From Diadema setosum (taxonomy: Eukaryota; Echinodermata; Echinoidea; Diadematoida; Diadematidae): DNA of 64,000 nucleotides. Both the position numbers and the translations under genes were made by a program. The notes beneath the pieces are model-generated. The model worked only from the letters and a program-made list of their open reading frames with translations, ran no database searches and was not told the DNA's origin. Location of the stretch: positions 5,130,978 through 5,194,977 of the forward strand of contig CM067070.1 of the NCBI GenBank assembly GCA_033980235.1, written 5' to 3'. The number at the start of each line of letters is the position of its first letter. Position 1 is the stretch's first letter. Of the stretch, positions 31,060-44,236 are shown in pieces.

Positions 31060-32440
31060 CGGACACCGTCGCATACCATTGCCCACGTTCTAAGTGTGGT
31101 CAAATTAAAAAGGAGAGACAGGAAAAAAAAATCATAATCTCGCTGAGACTATTTTAATTGTGGATGCTGACAAGTGCAGAATAGAAAATATTATGCAATT
31201 TTTCGGGTTGACAAAATAGACCTATATGTTTGAGATTCTGAGCAACAGTTTTCATGTCGTAATAGGATTTGCGAGAATTTCCTATACTTAATTTTTGTAA
31301 TCAATTTCCGTTCTTACTCGTATATTTTGATGCATTATCTGTTATACTGATTGGAGAATAAAAACGAAGGTTATCCCCACTTTGGTTTGGCAATGTCGCG
31401 CCAAAGATGAAATTGGAATCGGGAAACCCCATCATGGTATACACAACCATCTTTTATTTTCGATTTTTGATCTATAAATCATATTTTTTTTTCTAATGCC
31501 AGATACAGATTATATGAATGCATTATATCGCGAGAAGAATACCCCCACCAGCAGATATTATTACATAAAACAGAAATATAATGTGTCTCTAGACAGCGCT
31601 TGCCTGAAATCTGGGAAGATGAAGTACTGTCACTCCAAGTGTGTTTCGAGAGGTATTAAAAGCAGGAAGACGACTCGAGCTGTTTCCGGAATATTCCTTC
31701 TATATAGAGAGTTTGATATTGAGGAAGATGTTATGGTTCCAAGAAACACTAGACGGTACTTGTGCCGAAAGAGCGATTATGATGTTGCGATGTTTAGTCA
31801 TGCGCTGTGTGGTTTAACATAAAGCTTGGAAGAAGAAAAAAAAACCCAAGCATGATCCCTATCCCTCAATTACATTCTCTTTAATCATTGTTCGACGCCG
31901 CTAAATCGATGCTTTAATTAGTCATTTTGATTATTTAAGACGAGATGAATAGTTTCAGCTGAACTGTTTTTGATTGACGGCGTGATTATCACTTCTCAAT
32001 AATTATAAGGCACCAAAACTGATAATTACACATCAGCGCATCCACTTCCACCTTTATCCGATGGGTTCACTTCTAAGTAGCTGTGACACGATGATTCCAG
32101 ATTGGAGCTGGAAAAGAGAATGTTATTAGCCTACATTGCTCGTTAACACAGTAGTTTTAATTCTTCATCATGACCGCACAAAACACAACAAGCACAATAG
32201 TCATATTCTTTTTCTTCTTATTTTTCAAACAATGTCGCTTGTATAGGCTCTTTGAATTTTGAAGCTATTAATTTAGCTATCATTTAAAAATTATATATAA
32301 TATATTTAACATTTAATAATGCGGGATTTTAAACTAACGCGACTTAAATCATTACGTAATCGTCAGGTGACGCCCACCTGTTTAGCAGGAAAAATAATGT
32401 GCTGGTTACTCCCCAAAAATAGCAATTTTAACAAACGTAC
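31060..32440. other. Intergenic; one open frame of unknown status
   Basis: AT-rich. An open frame of 108 codons (31496-31822) follows a pyrimidine-rich stretch ending CTAATGCCAG, which could be a splice acceptor. Its product is not recognised and no donor follows, so it is not called as a gene. Confidence 0.4.

Positions 32441-32441
<1 letters not shown>

Positions 32442-32497
<56 letters not shown>
32442..32497. repeat. (TA)n microsatellite
   Basis: About 27 TA units followed by CA repeats and a TCTC patch. Confidence 0.95.
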
Positions 32498-32501
<4 letters not shown>

Positions 32502-32949
32502 CACACACACCCACACACACTTTTTTTATTTCTCTCTCTCTCCCTCTCTGGCTCAGCTCGTCAACCCCTTCTCATTCTCGTATATCATTGCCAAAGCTCC
32601 GTACGGTCATTGTTTGTGGAAAAATAATCTCGTCCCCCGTACAAAAGGCATGAAATTTGATCAATGAGCAGATGGTTGACGGCTTGGATTGTGGCCAGTC
32701 AGTGCGTGAAATCCGCCAACACTGCATCATGCTATGAGAATGGCCCGAAACACGTCTTTATTTTATGAGACAAAATTATGATAATATTATGCGAATTCAT
32801 GATTTAGAGAAGAAAAAAACAAAACAAACAGAAGAGGGTTGAAAGAGGAGACTGAGGATAATAAACAGAAAGAAGAAGGTGATGATATTAGAATCAAGAA
32901 GGGGGAGAGAGAGAGAGGGGGTGGGAGAGAAAGAAATACTAATTATTGT

Positions 32950-33110
32950 ATGAGAGAGTCACAGCTCATGCACGTAAAAGATCCCGCTTCATTCATTCAT
33001 CGCAAAGAGCAGGGTGTCTAACCCGGTGAAGTGGTCCCATCCCATATCCAACTGGACCCCATGGAAGACCAGCTTAGTGTAGCTGAATATGGGCTATCCA
33101 GCCATCTTCA
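32950..33110 (+). repeat. Dispersed repeat, copy 1
   Basis: Runs from GAGAGTCACAGCTCATGC to GAATATGGGCTATCCAGCCAT. A clear homologue lies in reverse orientation at 52056-52223, sharing GCAAAGAG, TGGTGAAGTGG, CCAACTGGAC, GACCAGCTT and AGCTGAATATGGG blocks. It resembles the conserved tails of widespread invertebrate retroposons (inference). No tRNA-like head was found. Confidence 0.65.
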
Positions 33111-35100
33111 CAGATGGAAAATGAACAACAACATTTCTGATAAAAAGATACGAAAAGTTTGTGCTGTTGTTATAGGTGGAGAAGATGAGGAGATATAGGA
33201 AAAGGAGGAAGAGTAAAAGAATATTGGAAACAATAAGAAGGAAAATAAAAAAAAAACAGGAAAGAGAGAACAGAGGAAAGGAACAAAGGGAATATTGGAG
33301 AAGAGAAGAAGAGAAGAAGTAATCAATGTTTTTGCGTAGCAACATCAATACTGTAACTACATGCAGTGTCGTCATGAACTTCAAGTTTATTTAGAGACTT
33401 CAGTTTAAACCCTCTTGTCTTGGGGAATCCGATTATGACTATAATGTGTGCTCATAATAACATAAACCGATTTTGTTTTGTTTTCTTTTGTTACGTCAAT
33501 GGCGGAATCACATTATACTACTTGAATAGCACTCAAGACATTGACCGTAGATTTTCTCGCTTTCGCTTCCTCGTTATAGATCAAACATCTTTCATAATCA
33601 TACTGTCTTGGTGTAGTTGCTGTTTTCCTTCGTGCGCTTTCTCTGTCTCTCTTATATACTTCGTGTATATTATTATGATTATAATATGCTTCCAATCAAT
33701 GATTATGAAAAGAGGAAATTTTGGAGGTTGCGCCAATGATAAATACAGAATTAATCTTTTAATGTTACATTGAAAAGCTCGCACGCTATATGAAAATTAA
33801 GATGATAATTATTGTTTTGGAATAATGTATTTGCTTATTCAAGGAAAATGTATGAAGGTGATTGGACGGCAAGTTCCGGTTTTGGAAGAGACTAGATAGG
33901 ATATACATTATCTATCGATCATCTCATCAATAAAATCAATTGCATAGGAGACATCTTATTTCAGTAATTATTGTGACATGACGAGGGCTTGCCTGCATGG
34001 ATTTGTTGAATTGGAAGAAAAATCACCACCATCGCTGTCATCTTCATTACCGTCATGTTTTCATCATCACCCTTTCATCATCACAATCATAATCTACCAT
34101 ATCTTTATTAGTATATACAAGCACTAGAATATAGAACCTAAATATTATATAATGTTTAGGCCTCTTTCCCCATTCAGCTAAACAAAATGTATATGTTCCT
34201 CAACCGCCCTGTTGCCCCCCCCCCCCCCCCCCGCCCCCTTTAAAGTAGTTTTCTTGGCTGCTGCGTGTTATAGTATGGCAGTCCTTCTTTTTCATAATTT
34301 CTTAATTCATTTTTTTAAAATTTGATGATAAATTAGTAATGAAATTAATGTACACATTTATTTTCTTTCTTCGAATCAAACATTGTAATCCGTATACTGG
34401 TTTTTTTTTAATACATTACTGAAGAGAAATTTAATCATTTATGAATTATGTTAAAGAAAATAAAATCGAACAAACAAATAAACAAACAAAAGCACTGTTG
34501 GTAAATACTTCAGTATACACATCTAACTAATGGAAGATACATTATGTGATGCAGTGACGTCGCCTAAAAATAAGTAGAAAGAATACTAATAGGAGGTGCA
34601 TCCAACCTCCCTGGTATGATAGTAGTAGATTTGCAAAGAGAATTGTGACTGATATCAACTACATGCGTATTTCAAAATTCAAGGCATATCGAATTTAGCA
34701 TGCTGTAACTTTCTTGTTTAATGTTTGATTGATTTTAGTTGAAACTTCTATCTTTCTGATTAGTAACACTTGTTCTTGTCATTAAAGTTCATTTGAAAAA
34801 GGGGGTGATTTTCGCTTTAAGGTTTTCTTTATACCATAGCGAGTGTGTGGATGAGCGATAATTACTGCGATTTGATATGCTTTTAAGCCATTGCAGCTGT
34901 GTAATCAAGTACCATATCATGTTCGAAGTGTCAACGATGATACCGCATTGTTTGCATGCGGGTCTGTAGGTGACTCTTATTTCAGGCTTTTCAATGGATG
35001 GTTATAATTCATTACTTCTACTTCTACGAAGATACTCAGCAGGATCCATAAGTCAGGATGTAGTGCTAAGGAGTTGAACTTAGGTGCTCATTTGCAGTGC
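33111..35100. other. Intergenic, nothing supported
   Basis: AG-rich tract at about 32830-32930 and 33175-33320, C-run at about 34215-34245. No exon or repeat family recognised. Confidence 0.5.
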
Positions 35101-35104
35101 ATGC

Positions 35105-35481
35105 TTGTTGGTGCATTAAAAATATATGGTGCGAGTAAAAATCCAGTTCCTCAGTCTAGATGCCGAGTGGAAGAGCTCCCTTGAAGGCCTCCAATGAAGT
35201 GGCTTCAAGGGCGTTTTTAGGAAGCCTATTCCAAGCAGTTACTGTGCGTGGAAAAAATGAGTTCCGATAGAGTTGGGTTCGGGTAGGAATTGCCAGCAAC
35301 TTGTTTGGATGGTACTGTCGTGTGTTGCTAACAATCATGGGTGATGTGTAGTGCTGTGCATCGATGGCTGCCATGTTGTGCTGAATTTTGTACATGAGGA
35401 AGAGGCTAGCAGCATTTCTTTTCCTCTCCAGACTTTCCCATTTAAGTTGTTCAATCGACTTTCCCATTTAAGTTGTTCAAT
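35105..35481 (-). mobile_element. 5'-truncated non-LTR retrotransposon (reverse transcriptase C-terminus)
   Basis: The minus-strand frame 35467-35156 reads LKWESLERKRNAASL, then LFLMYKIQHNM, RQYHPNKLLAIPTRT and SFFPRTVTAWNRLP before a stop. This is the characteristic tail after the reverse transcriptase domain of jockey/CR1/L2-like LINE elements. The catalytic palm is missing, so the copy is dead. At the truncated 5' end a 26-bp segment is present twice in tandem (35431-35456 and 35457-35481). A short 3' UTR leads to about 35105. Confidence 0.8.
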
Positions 35482-37264
35482 TACGAGTAAGTAACATCAA
35501 CAAAGCAATTGGACGTATTTTCGACCACTATTTGGAATGTTCTTTTTACGAATCTCCATCTGCCCAGCGTGATGAATACTGTACAGAAATCCCGTACATA
35601 CTTAAAAAAAAACCCTCTGATAATATTTCTGATGTCAAGATTTTGTTGTTACGCTCGAATTGCATTCGTATAATGCTCATTATAATGCTGTAGTGCTATT
35701 AATGACATGACAAAAATTGGTTCGGCGATCTGAGGAGCTCCATGGTCGAAGTTTGTACAAACACACACAACAACAACAACAGCAACACACACAAAAACAA
35801 AAACAACAACAACAACAACACATACACACACAAATAAAATAAACTTATTGTGGGATAATGAGTGACGCGATCTGCACGAAAATAATACCGTGTGTAACGT
35901 AGCACCGTGTAGCTTTTAAGGAAATTTTCGGTTGAAAGATGTTTAAGTAAAATGGGGTGAGTGATGATTCTTGACACATCAGTCAAAATGCGTCTAGGGT
36001 TAAAACTTTTCTCCCTTATGTTACATTGTCTGTTTGTCTGCTTGTTTATTTGTCGCTATCACTTTCTCTATCTTTCTCTAATGATATCCACGCAATGAAG
36101 ATGAATGATCAAAGAGAAATCGGCTAATCTCTGCTTCTGAGTAAGATTTGTGGCTGGAGTGTAAGAAGGTTTAACGTTATCCTGTCATTCAGAAGATCGG
36201 CAACATTAATCTTGCTTTTCTAACACGTGTTATCAGGATCATTCAGCAACGTCCATAAACTTGATAGAAAAAAACAATATTTTCTATCACTCCGATCATA
36301 TTCCAGGATCGAGCTTCGGGTATGTACGTGGCGGAGGATGATACCGTCATTTGTGTTGAGACTGGGGGAGGAAATATAATTACAGCAGGCTACGTGCGTA
36401 TGGAATCAAATTTCTGTCCTAAACTGTAAAAAAAAAAAAACAAAAAAAAAACAAAACAAAACAAAACAAAACCAAAACCAAACGCACAACCTACAAACTA
36501 AAGTTGCTTTCATCGTCATAAAAAAAAAATCCCCAAATCAGCACACCCAGGGTAGTTATATCTCACGGTATTTATGATTATTATATTCATCCACTTCTCT
36601 TGTCTGTTAGCCTTGGTAAAGGCGCTCTTACTCAATTTTATAGGGTCGACACATCCCTCGCGAACGAAGCGAGCCGCACGCGCAGCCCGTCCAGCCAGAG
36701 TCCCCCATGGTGGGGCTTGTTTCCCGCTGACGCAGCTTCTCCATCTCTCCTGACAATCCTCCTACCACTTCGTGTGTGACTAGTGCAGCCAGACAGCATT
36801 TAACGAAGGCTAAGTGCTAGTGTTTCGATGTGAGAGTTCATGGGCAGACATCTTCCTTTGAGTTTGATAAAGGAGGAAATCCCATCAATTTAATAGCAGC
36901 GTTTATTGAAGTTTTTAAAAAAAGTGCAAGCGACTTTTTTTTCCCCCTTATTTTTTTGTGTGTATGGCACTCATAAAAAAAGAACTAAAAAGCAAGCACA
37001 GCCGAGAAGAAAATAGAATAACAGACATTAATGCTGTGGTGCCAGATGCCGCATCAAAAGTTGGATGCTGTGCCTTGCCCTGCCTGTTCAAGTCATCTGA
37101 CATCATTATGAGTTCGATCCACAAAAGAAAGTATAGCATATCAAATCATATTAATGCATGTGGCTTATTTGTGAGTTGGTAATGTTCATACGCGGGAGTT
37201 ACCTCAGAAATATCACAGAAAATGTATTAACTTTATTTTCTCCAACAATATTTTGAACTGTGCG

Positions 37265-37298
<34 letters not shown>

Positions 37299-38560
37299 GT
37301 TCACAAACAATAGTTTGCGCGTTTGTTATGTGTCTGTGTGCATTTGCGTGTAATTACTGGGGCTTTGTCATGTTTGCATGTTTGTATGTGTGGAAGTTTG
37401 TATGTATGAATGTGTGTGTATGTATTTGTGTGTAATTACCGGGCAGGAAGTCTGCTGATTAGGGCTAAAGTGTGAAGTAGAGATTTCCCAGGTACCCGTA
37501 AGCTGACTCAGTAACCGCTAGCCTCCACTCAAGGAAGTCGTGTCGTTTCAGCTAGGGGTGAATGCAAGACCTCCACATATCCCATTATTCCGTTGAGGAC
37601 GAGTCCCGAGTATACTCGGGCAGCTCTGGTGTATAAATAACTTGAATTGCCCGAAACCGCCCGACCACTTTTTTGATACAGTTTTATGTTTTACCATTTT
37701 TATTGTTTTCATATAGAATATATGATTTTACGTAATTTGAAAAGGTCAAAGGTCGACAAAAGTATCTTAGAATTACTTCTGTGACACAACATTGTCTTGA
37801 TAAAGTCTTACCAGGCTTTCAAATAAACGTAACTTATAATAAACAAAAATAAACATGTAGTGAGCTATTTAACATAATTTAGAAATTGCAGAAATGATAC
37901 TCTGTTGTAGTAATATTGCTGTACCTTCTAGGAAAGAAAAGGTCATTTTGTACGGAATCTTCAGTTGCTAAAGGGGTATTCTAGGTATTATATGCTTGGG
38001 TATATTTACAATTTTATAGCAGGATCCTTTGAGGTTGGAGACTAGTGCTTACTAATGAGTGAATAAGATCATCGTGTTCATTGTTATTATCAATGGAATT
38101 ATGATGATGATAAAAATGATAAAGAAATGACACTGTAATAATGATGATGATGATGATGATGATGATGATATTAATAATAATAATGATAACAAAAATGATA
38201 GTAATGCTAATGCTAATACTATTATCAATACTAATACTAATACTCGATGTTAACGTAATCGACATTTTGTTATATGGGCCAAATCAATACGTCATTTATG
38301 ACAATATTTTTCAAGAGGACATTTACAATCTCTATAGTGAAGAACAAGACATGGAACTCTGAAATAGAAAAAAAAAAAAAACCAACCGTAACAACTAATA
38401 ACTAATGAATGTTTTTGTATGGCTAAAACTCCGAAACATCCGAGGAGCTTCCGTTTGGTAAGTATCTTTTTTTTATAGTTATTGTTCTTTCCTTACGTAT
38501 TTGTCTATTTGTTATGAAAATATAGCTTAATTTAATCAGGTATACCCATTTATTTCATTC
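35482..38560. other. Intergenic, low complexity and one MITE end
   Basis: AAC/ACA-rich tract at 35760-35835, A-rich AAAAC tract at 36428-36482, T-run at about 37269-37298, ATG/AAT-rich patch at 38100-38250. At 37588-37625 CGTTGAGGACGAGTCCCGAG matches one end of the ACCCATTGAGGAC MITE family without a partner. No gene. Confidence 0.5.
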
Positions 38561-38567
38561 ACTGGTA

Positions 38568-38692
38568 TCAAGGGGGACAATGTGGACAAATTGTCTCGTC
38601 TAATTTAAGGAAGACTGCACCGCGCGGAATATGAACCCATGACTTTCTGATTAAAAATCCTCGGCGCCATCCACTCTTCCACGGTGCCCCAG
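38568..38692 (-). mobile_element. tRNA-derived SINE-like retroposon
   Basis: On the minus strand the head reads GGGGCACCGTGGAAGAGTGG (box A-like) and, 30 bases later, GGGTTCATATTCC (box B-like), closing with GCGCGGTGC. This is a tRNA-like pol III promoter, but the cloverleaf is imperfect. A tail with AATTTGTCCACATTGTCCCCC follows. A functional tRNA is unlikely because the stems mispair. Confidence 0.5.
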
Positions 38693-40848
38693 GTTTGTTT
38701 GTTTGTTTTCCAAAGTCGATGATATAATAAATCGAGGAAATTAATACAGACACGTGATCTAAGATTTTTCCTTGAACTGCTTTTCCGAGAGCACCACCGG
38801 GTTTCTGAGGTCAGCAAAGTAGAATGCCCTTTTCCTGAAGGTATTTGGCGCGGTTTGGGGGAAATGACTCAAAATATTGAGGTCTTCGTATAGTTAAGGT
38901 CGTCAGGTCATCTTATAAGTCACTTACTGTGTTTGTTTACTTGGCACGTGACCGTGGCAAGCACCAGGACAGTCAAAGAAACTTAGTAGCTAATTGGTCC
39001 CTCCAAAGTTAACCCTCCGACTCCCAATAACTCAACATGCCCCTGACATTCGCGTATACAGAAAACTGACGTTTGATGGTGACAGAATTAATGCTAGTTG
39101 TTAAAATAGGAAAATCTTTTGCAAAAGAAACGTGTTTCATAGTGGTACTATACTAATTTGTGGCAGTAATTCTGCTCAAATATTATTTTTGATAATGTTA
39201 ACTTGACTTAGGCCTACATATTGCGCATCTGTTTCTCGTAAGTTTGTTTAAGTATAATTTTCACGTCGCGTGTGACTTTCATGGAAAATAGAGAAATAAA
39301 GCGAGGCTAAGACTGAAATTAATGACTGTAATAATGAAAGTTATGATTTAGATGATAATGATAATGATAATGGCAATGATTATTATGATACTAGTACTAA
39401 TAATGATTCGAATAGAAGTCATGACGAAAATACCGCTGATGATAATTGTATGTATGTTATCAAAGTCCTAACATTATCTGAATGAAAATTGAATTTACAA
39501 CTATGATCACATCAAGTACCAATAATGGACATGATAAAAAAAAATGTCAAAAATAATGACGTGCAAAGGCACAACACTGACGTGCTGACATATTTATCTT
39601 TGTTTTTTAAATTATCGTAATAATGCAAAAACAAAATCGCGGTTTTGTGCGCGTCTGTGTGTTTCGTATATTTTCATTCTTTGTACGGCGCATATTCATG
39701 TTGTTGAATTAATTAATTTCAACCAATTCACATTTATTTTCATTTTCTTCCACAGAACACAACTTAATAATTCTATGGATGATCATGAATACAACTACTT
39801 GTCTGTACGATGAAAGCAGAGATAAATAACTATATTTAAAGCAAGTAGCCTATAGCTTCAATCCAAACATAATTGCATCATCTGCACTATACCACTCGGT
39901 CCAGCAGCGTGCACATCCAGAGATCTCTGTTCTGAAAATCAATCAAACAAACAAACAAACAAACAAACAAACAAACAAACAAGCAAGCAAACTGAGGGAT
40001 CCACTCAAAGCATGTATAGTGCTTTTATCCAGTGGACAACTTATGCAATCTTAACTAGCGTATCAACAACAACAGCAAAAGTGATACCAAAGTCGATTTA
40101 CTCTATCATCACCCGCAAAAGCGTCTTGATTAAGACTAATGAATTCGAACAGCTGTTGACGAGAGCGCTAGCTTGTTTTCAACGTAAGGCTAATCCGACT
40201 TACCACGCAATACTACCCGCATGGATTAGGTATAGGCGATGATTTTAGGAACAAAGAATCTATCGAATGTTGTTTAATACAACACTTTGCTAATGATGTC
40301 TTTATTAAACTTATATATTTGCTTCTTTTTTTTTTTTTTGGTTGGGGGGGGGGGGGGGCTGCGGGGAAGGCAGGGCTGAATTTGGGTCTCTTATAGAGTT
40401 TGGAGCACAGAAAAAAAAGGGATGATATTGTTACAAACATTACTGCCTAAACAGTAATAAGATTTTGTTGTTCTCTGGTGAAAACTCAAGTAGATAAAAC
40501 TCGCCAGCATTTTGCATGAGTGAATCCGTCTATTCTTCTATATTATAGCACCAACCTAACAAGGTATAGATAGAGTGAGTGGTACGTAAAAGAAGATTCT
40601 CTAATTCCTATACACAGAATCCGTAATACAGGACATAAATTATCGTATAGTCAGTATAGGTTAAAGGGGATGGCTAGTACCTGATCAGTGGGAATCAGTG
40701 ATGGGTATGCTGGGGGATGATTGTTCCAATCCTTGTGGATTCATAAGAGTACATTTTGATATATCTCTTGTTGTGTGAAAAGTATTTCCTTCAGAATGGT
40801 TTCATATATAAGTAATGTGCAGTTCACTGTTTCCAGGTTAGCATGCCT
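38693..40848. other. Intergenic, nothing coding
   Basis: Contains (CAAA)n at 39943-39980, a T/G-run at about 40326-40360 and GATAAT patches near 39350. No gene. Confidence 0.5.
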
Positions 40849-41146
40849 GTGCAGTGGGTTACATCTCGTTATTCCGAAGGTTCGTTATTCCGAAGGCTCT
40901 TTATTCGTTATATAAAGAGATTCGTTATTCCGAAGGTTCGCATTGTTCCGAATTTCATTTTCAGATTAACTATTCTTCGGAATAACGAACCTTCGGAATA
41001 ACGTCACAAATTTTCGGATTAACGAACCCTTTTTCACTTTCGGATTAACGAACCTCTATAACAATAGGTATAGGGAATTGCGTGTTTCGGATTAACGGCC
41101 TTCGGAATAGCGAACCTTCGGAATAACGAACAGCACCCGTGCAGTG
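40849..41146. mobile_element. 282-bp MITE built of CGTTATTCCGAAGG words, 8-bp TSD
   Basis: The element is 40857-41138, flanked by exact GTGCAGTG on both sides (40849-40856, 41139-41146). The left half carries CGTTATTCCGAAGG three times in direct orientation (from about 40868). The right half carries CCTTCGGAATAACG and CGGATTAACGAAC words in the opposite sense. The outermost ten bases of the two ends match only loosely (both start GG). An 8-bp duplication fits hAT-type elements. A fragment with TATTCCGAAGGTTCGTT is at 51985. Confidence 0.75.
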
Positions 41147-43008
41147 TCGGGGCAATCGTTAACAGCCCGTTAACGATCACTATTTTCCCCACTCCCTGCC
41201 CCCCCCCCCCTCTCTTAAAGCTCTCATTTTGCTCCTTGTATGTTATTATCCATACATCCTGTTTTGCACTCTCATTATGTAACTGCACAACACGATCTCA
41301 AGGTGCTCCGTGCTTTTATACGGGGACATGCTCCGAACAGTTCGCCAAACATTTTAATCCTACAGGGTGCTATAAAATCATGTAAATTTCAGTTTAATCC
41401 ATAGTGATCATCCTCTTATTTTTTTTTCCAGCTGTAAGACAATGTTCTATATTGTGATATCCTCAATGGTCATAGCTTTGCAGACTTTATGTAGGAAGGT
41501 GTTGACAGCATGTATACAGGAAAAAAAAAAGACTCAAGCTAAACAGCGTATACAGATGGTTATGAGAATTGTGTTTTCTATAATTTCAATGTCACGAGCA
41601 CGCTAATAAAACCGTTTACAAATAATGTTTCATTTCTAACACGACCGTCTACGGAATATATTAAGTAAATACGTATCCCATATTTTGATTTAAATACAAT
41701 AGATTTTCAATTCATTTATTTACATCAAAATTTATAAAGTTTGAAAGAAAAAAAAAGAGATACGTGATCAAGTATGATAATGGCAGATTCATGAGAAGCA
41801 TATAAAATAATTATGCTTATTGAAATTTATGCTTGGACAATAAGGGCAATGATGTGTATAGCTGACTTTCGAAACACAACCCTTACCGGCTAATTTAAGC
41901 ATCATAATTAAACCCACTACAATATATTTATGTTAATTTATTTCTATCTCAGATTTCCAACTATGTATACAATGGTGTATATAGTCTTCATGGGAACTAG
42001 AACCAGACTCATGGTTTCCTCTTTCGTAACTGAGTATGTTGCTCCCTTAAACTTGGGGGAAATTTTATGGATTATTTTTAGCGTGTAACGCCTTGAAAGA
42101 TTCAAGAGTGTGTGTGTTAGTGGTAGTGTGTGTGTGTGTTTATTTCATATTGTTTTGTCGTCAAACTTCAAAATGATAAATGTCGCTGGAATTCGTGGGA
42201 ATGACTGTCATCGGTCTCATTATACTGGAATAGAATATCCTCTTCAGTTTATTACATCAACACGAGCTATATGATTCTAAATTTATCTGACGGTTGTCTT
42301 TTTTTCCCGAAGTTGTTTCCTCGAGTTCTATTTTTCCTTGTTTCATCTTTATACTTTCGATGAGGATGAATGGCAGAATCATTGTTAACCCACTTACAGT
42401 GTCTTAAGAACACTACACACAGAAATACCATCGAAACTGTTGCTAGTAGTAACGATAAACCTAAGAAAACTCTTTTCATATACCATTTTTTCGTCTGGTG
42501 AGATTAATCATGTGGTCAATGATGATCTTAACTCTCGCGAGTTAATATTTGATTTGACGTTCTGTTTTGGTTTTGTTCATGAGTTTTCTGACATGGGAGA
42601 AACAATTGTATCCTCGTTAAGTATGCCGTCAAAATATCTCTGTAAATTTCGAGGATGAGTCATATTATTGTGATAGGCATTTATACTTTCACCACTTGTA
42701 CATTTAGACAGTTACAAGCAAAATCACTGACGAAGCATACCAAACAAGCGATATCCGTGTTGGCAGTTAGAAAATACCAGCTTCCTTAATACTTGGAACT
42801 TCATCCACATCTTTTTTTTCCCCTCTATATACATTTGGCTTGCATACTTAGTTCTTTCTTTTTCTCTCTAAGATGTGTATAACAGCAAAGGGCAAGTCCC
42901 CTCCATGTTCAAGATTGGATGTAAATAAATAGAGAAACATTATGCAAGGAAGATGGCACAAGTTTCCAGAAATGACCTGTAATATATATTCATTATACTG
43001 TATATTTC

Positions 43009-43010
<2 letters not shown>
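41147..43010. other. Intergenic; possible signal-anchor exon on minus strand
   Basis: Mostly AT-rich with no recognised repeat. On the minus strand an ATG at 42479 opens a short frame beginning MKRVFLGLSLLLATVSMVFL, a basic start plus a hydrophobic stretch. It meets a GTAAGT donor after 42398. No downstream exon was found, so this is only a possibility. Confidence 0.35.
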
Positions 43011-43011
<1 letters not shown>

Positions 43012-43060
<49 letters not shown>

Positions 43061-43300
43061 GAGTCTGTTTGCAAAAACCGATAAGTCCATATTTGCCAAA
43101 TGGAGATATTTGCGATTAAAGGTCAAGAAAAATAAAGAGAATAATGAGAAAATTTTTGCTTCTTTTGACCATAACTTAAAAAATATACCTGTATAATAGT
43201 GACCAATATATCATTTAAAAGGTATTATTTTGTACTTTATGACAGAGATCGTACTTCAAAATCTTCAAAAATGGACTTATCGGTTTTTGCAAACAAACCC

Positions 43301-43346
<46 letters not shown>
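43012..43346. mobile_element. Palindromic MITE inserted in a (TA)n tract
   Basis: The element, about 43057-43304, has left end TGAAGAGTCTGTTTGC followed by AAAAACCGATAAGTCCAT. Its right end is the near reverse complement, ATGGACTTATCGGTTTTTGC then AAACAAACCCTTCA. Pure TA repeats border it on both sides (about 43012-43056 and 43305-43344), as expected for TA-targeting Tc1/mariner-type insertion. A (GA)n tract follows at 43364-43389. Confidence 0.7.
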
Positions 43347-43350
<4 letters not shown>

Positions 43351-43355
43351 TATAT

Positions 43356-43389
<34 letters not shown>

Positions 43390-44236
43390 CGGTAACACTA
43401 AAGCGCATACGATTCCAATAGTTAAAACTGACTAAGATATACGGAGGAATATCACACAATCAGGATGGTTGTATAGGCCCACAGAAATGTGATTCGCTTA
43501 AAACAAGCCAAAGTTAAGAATTTTGGAATATCTAAGATTCACATATCGACACCTAACAGTAATGTTGGTTGCATACATACCTTTAATACATACCTTCTCA
43601 TCAAGAAGTCATACGCTTAGGCCTAACAATCTCCAACTAGTTTAATACAAAAAAAAAAAATGTTGACAGATTCATGTTTTTGGTTGATAGTAGTGATTAA
43701 ACTGCTGTCAGTATACCATTCGTCCCTGGAAGTCATGACTGTTATAGGTTGGTATAACACAAAAAAAAAATACAATTAGTATTTTGATCCCGAAGATGCA
43801 GACTTTATTTTTCGTTTATTGGTTTATGTTCAATTACAAAAGAAGTGTATAAAAATTAAGAAAGAAACTTGTCGAGGAGAGAGAATGAACGTTACCTCAT
43901 AATTAATGTTAAGTCTTCTTCATTAGAATATCGATTGTGATTGTTATCACTGTGGTGTCAAAACCTGTTAAACTGGAAAGTTCCTTATTATCATTTGCAA
44001 AGCAAACTTTGACGATCCCTCTGAACAGTTTGTTTAACTCCCATTTTAGCATAGCCAACCTGGAAAAGAATCACGTGCTAATGTGCATAAACATAATACT
44101 GTAGCAGATGAAACTCAATGACGTATCATAACCGAAGAAAAAAAATATAGAAAGGAAATTTAAAAAAAGGTAAAGGAAGAAAGAAAACACAATTTCTATA
44201 TGTGCATGAATTCCAAGAACACTGAATAGTATCGAT
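43390..44236. other. Intergenic, nothing recognised
   Basis: AT-rich, short A-runs only. Confidence 0.5.

Noticed and set aside
36640..36760. CpG-rich patch as a promoter
   Set aside because: The short patch (CGCGAACGAAGCGAG) lacks other promoter words and could be a repeat fragment.
38616..38690. A tRNA gene on the minus strand
   Set aside because: Box A and box B are recognisable but the stems mispair and a retroposon tail follows, so a SINE is more likely.
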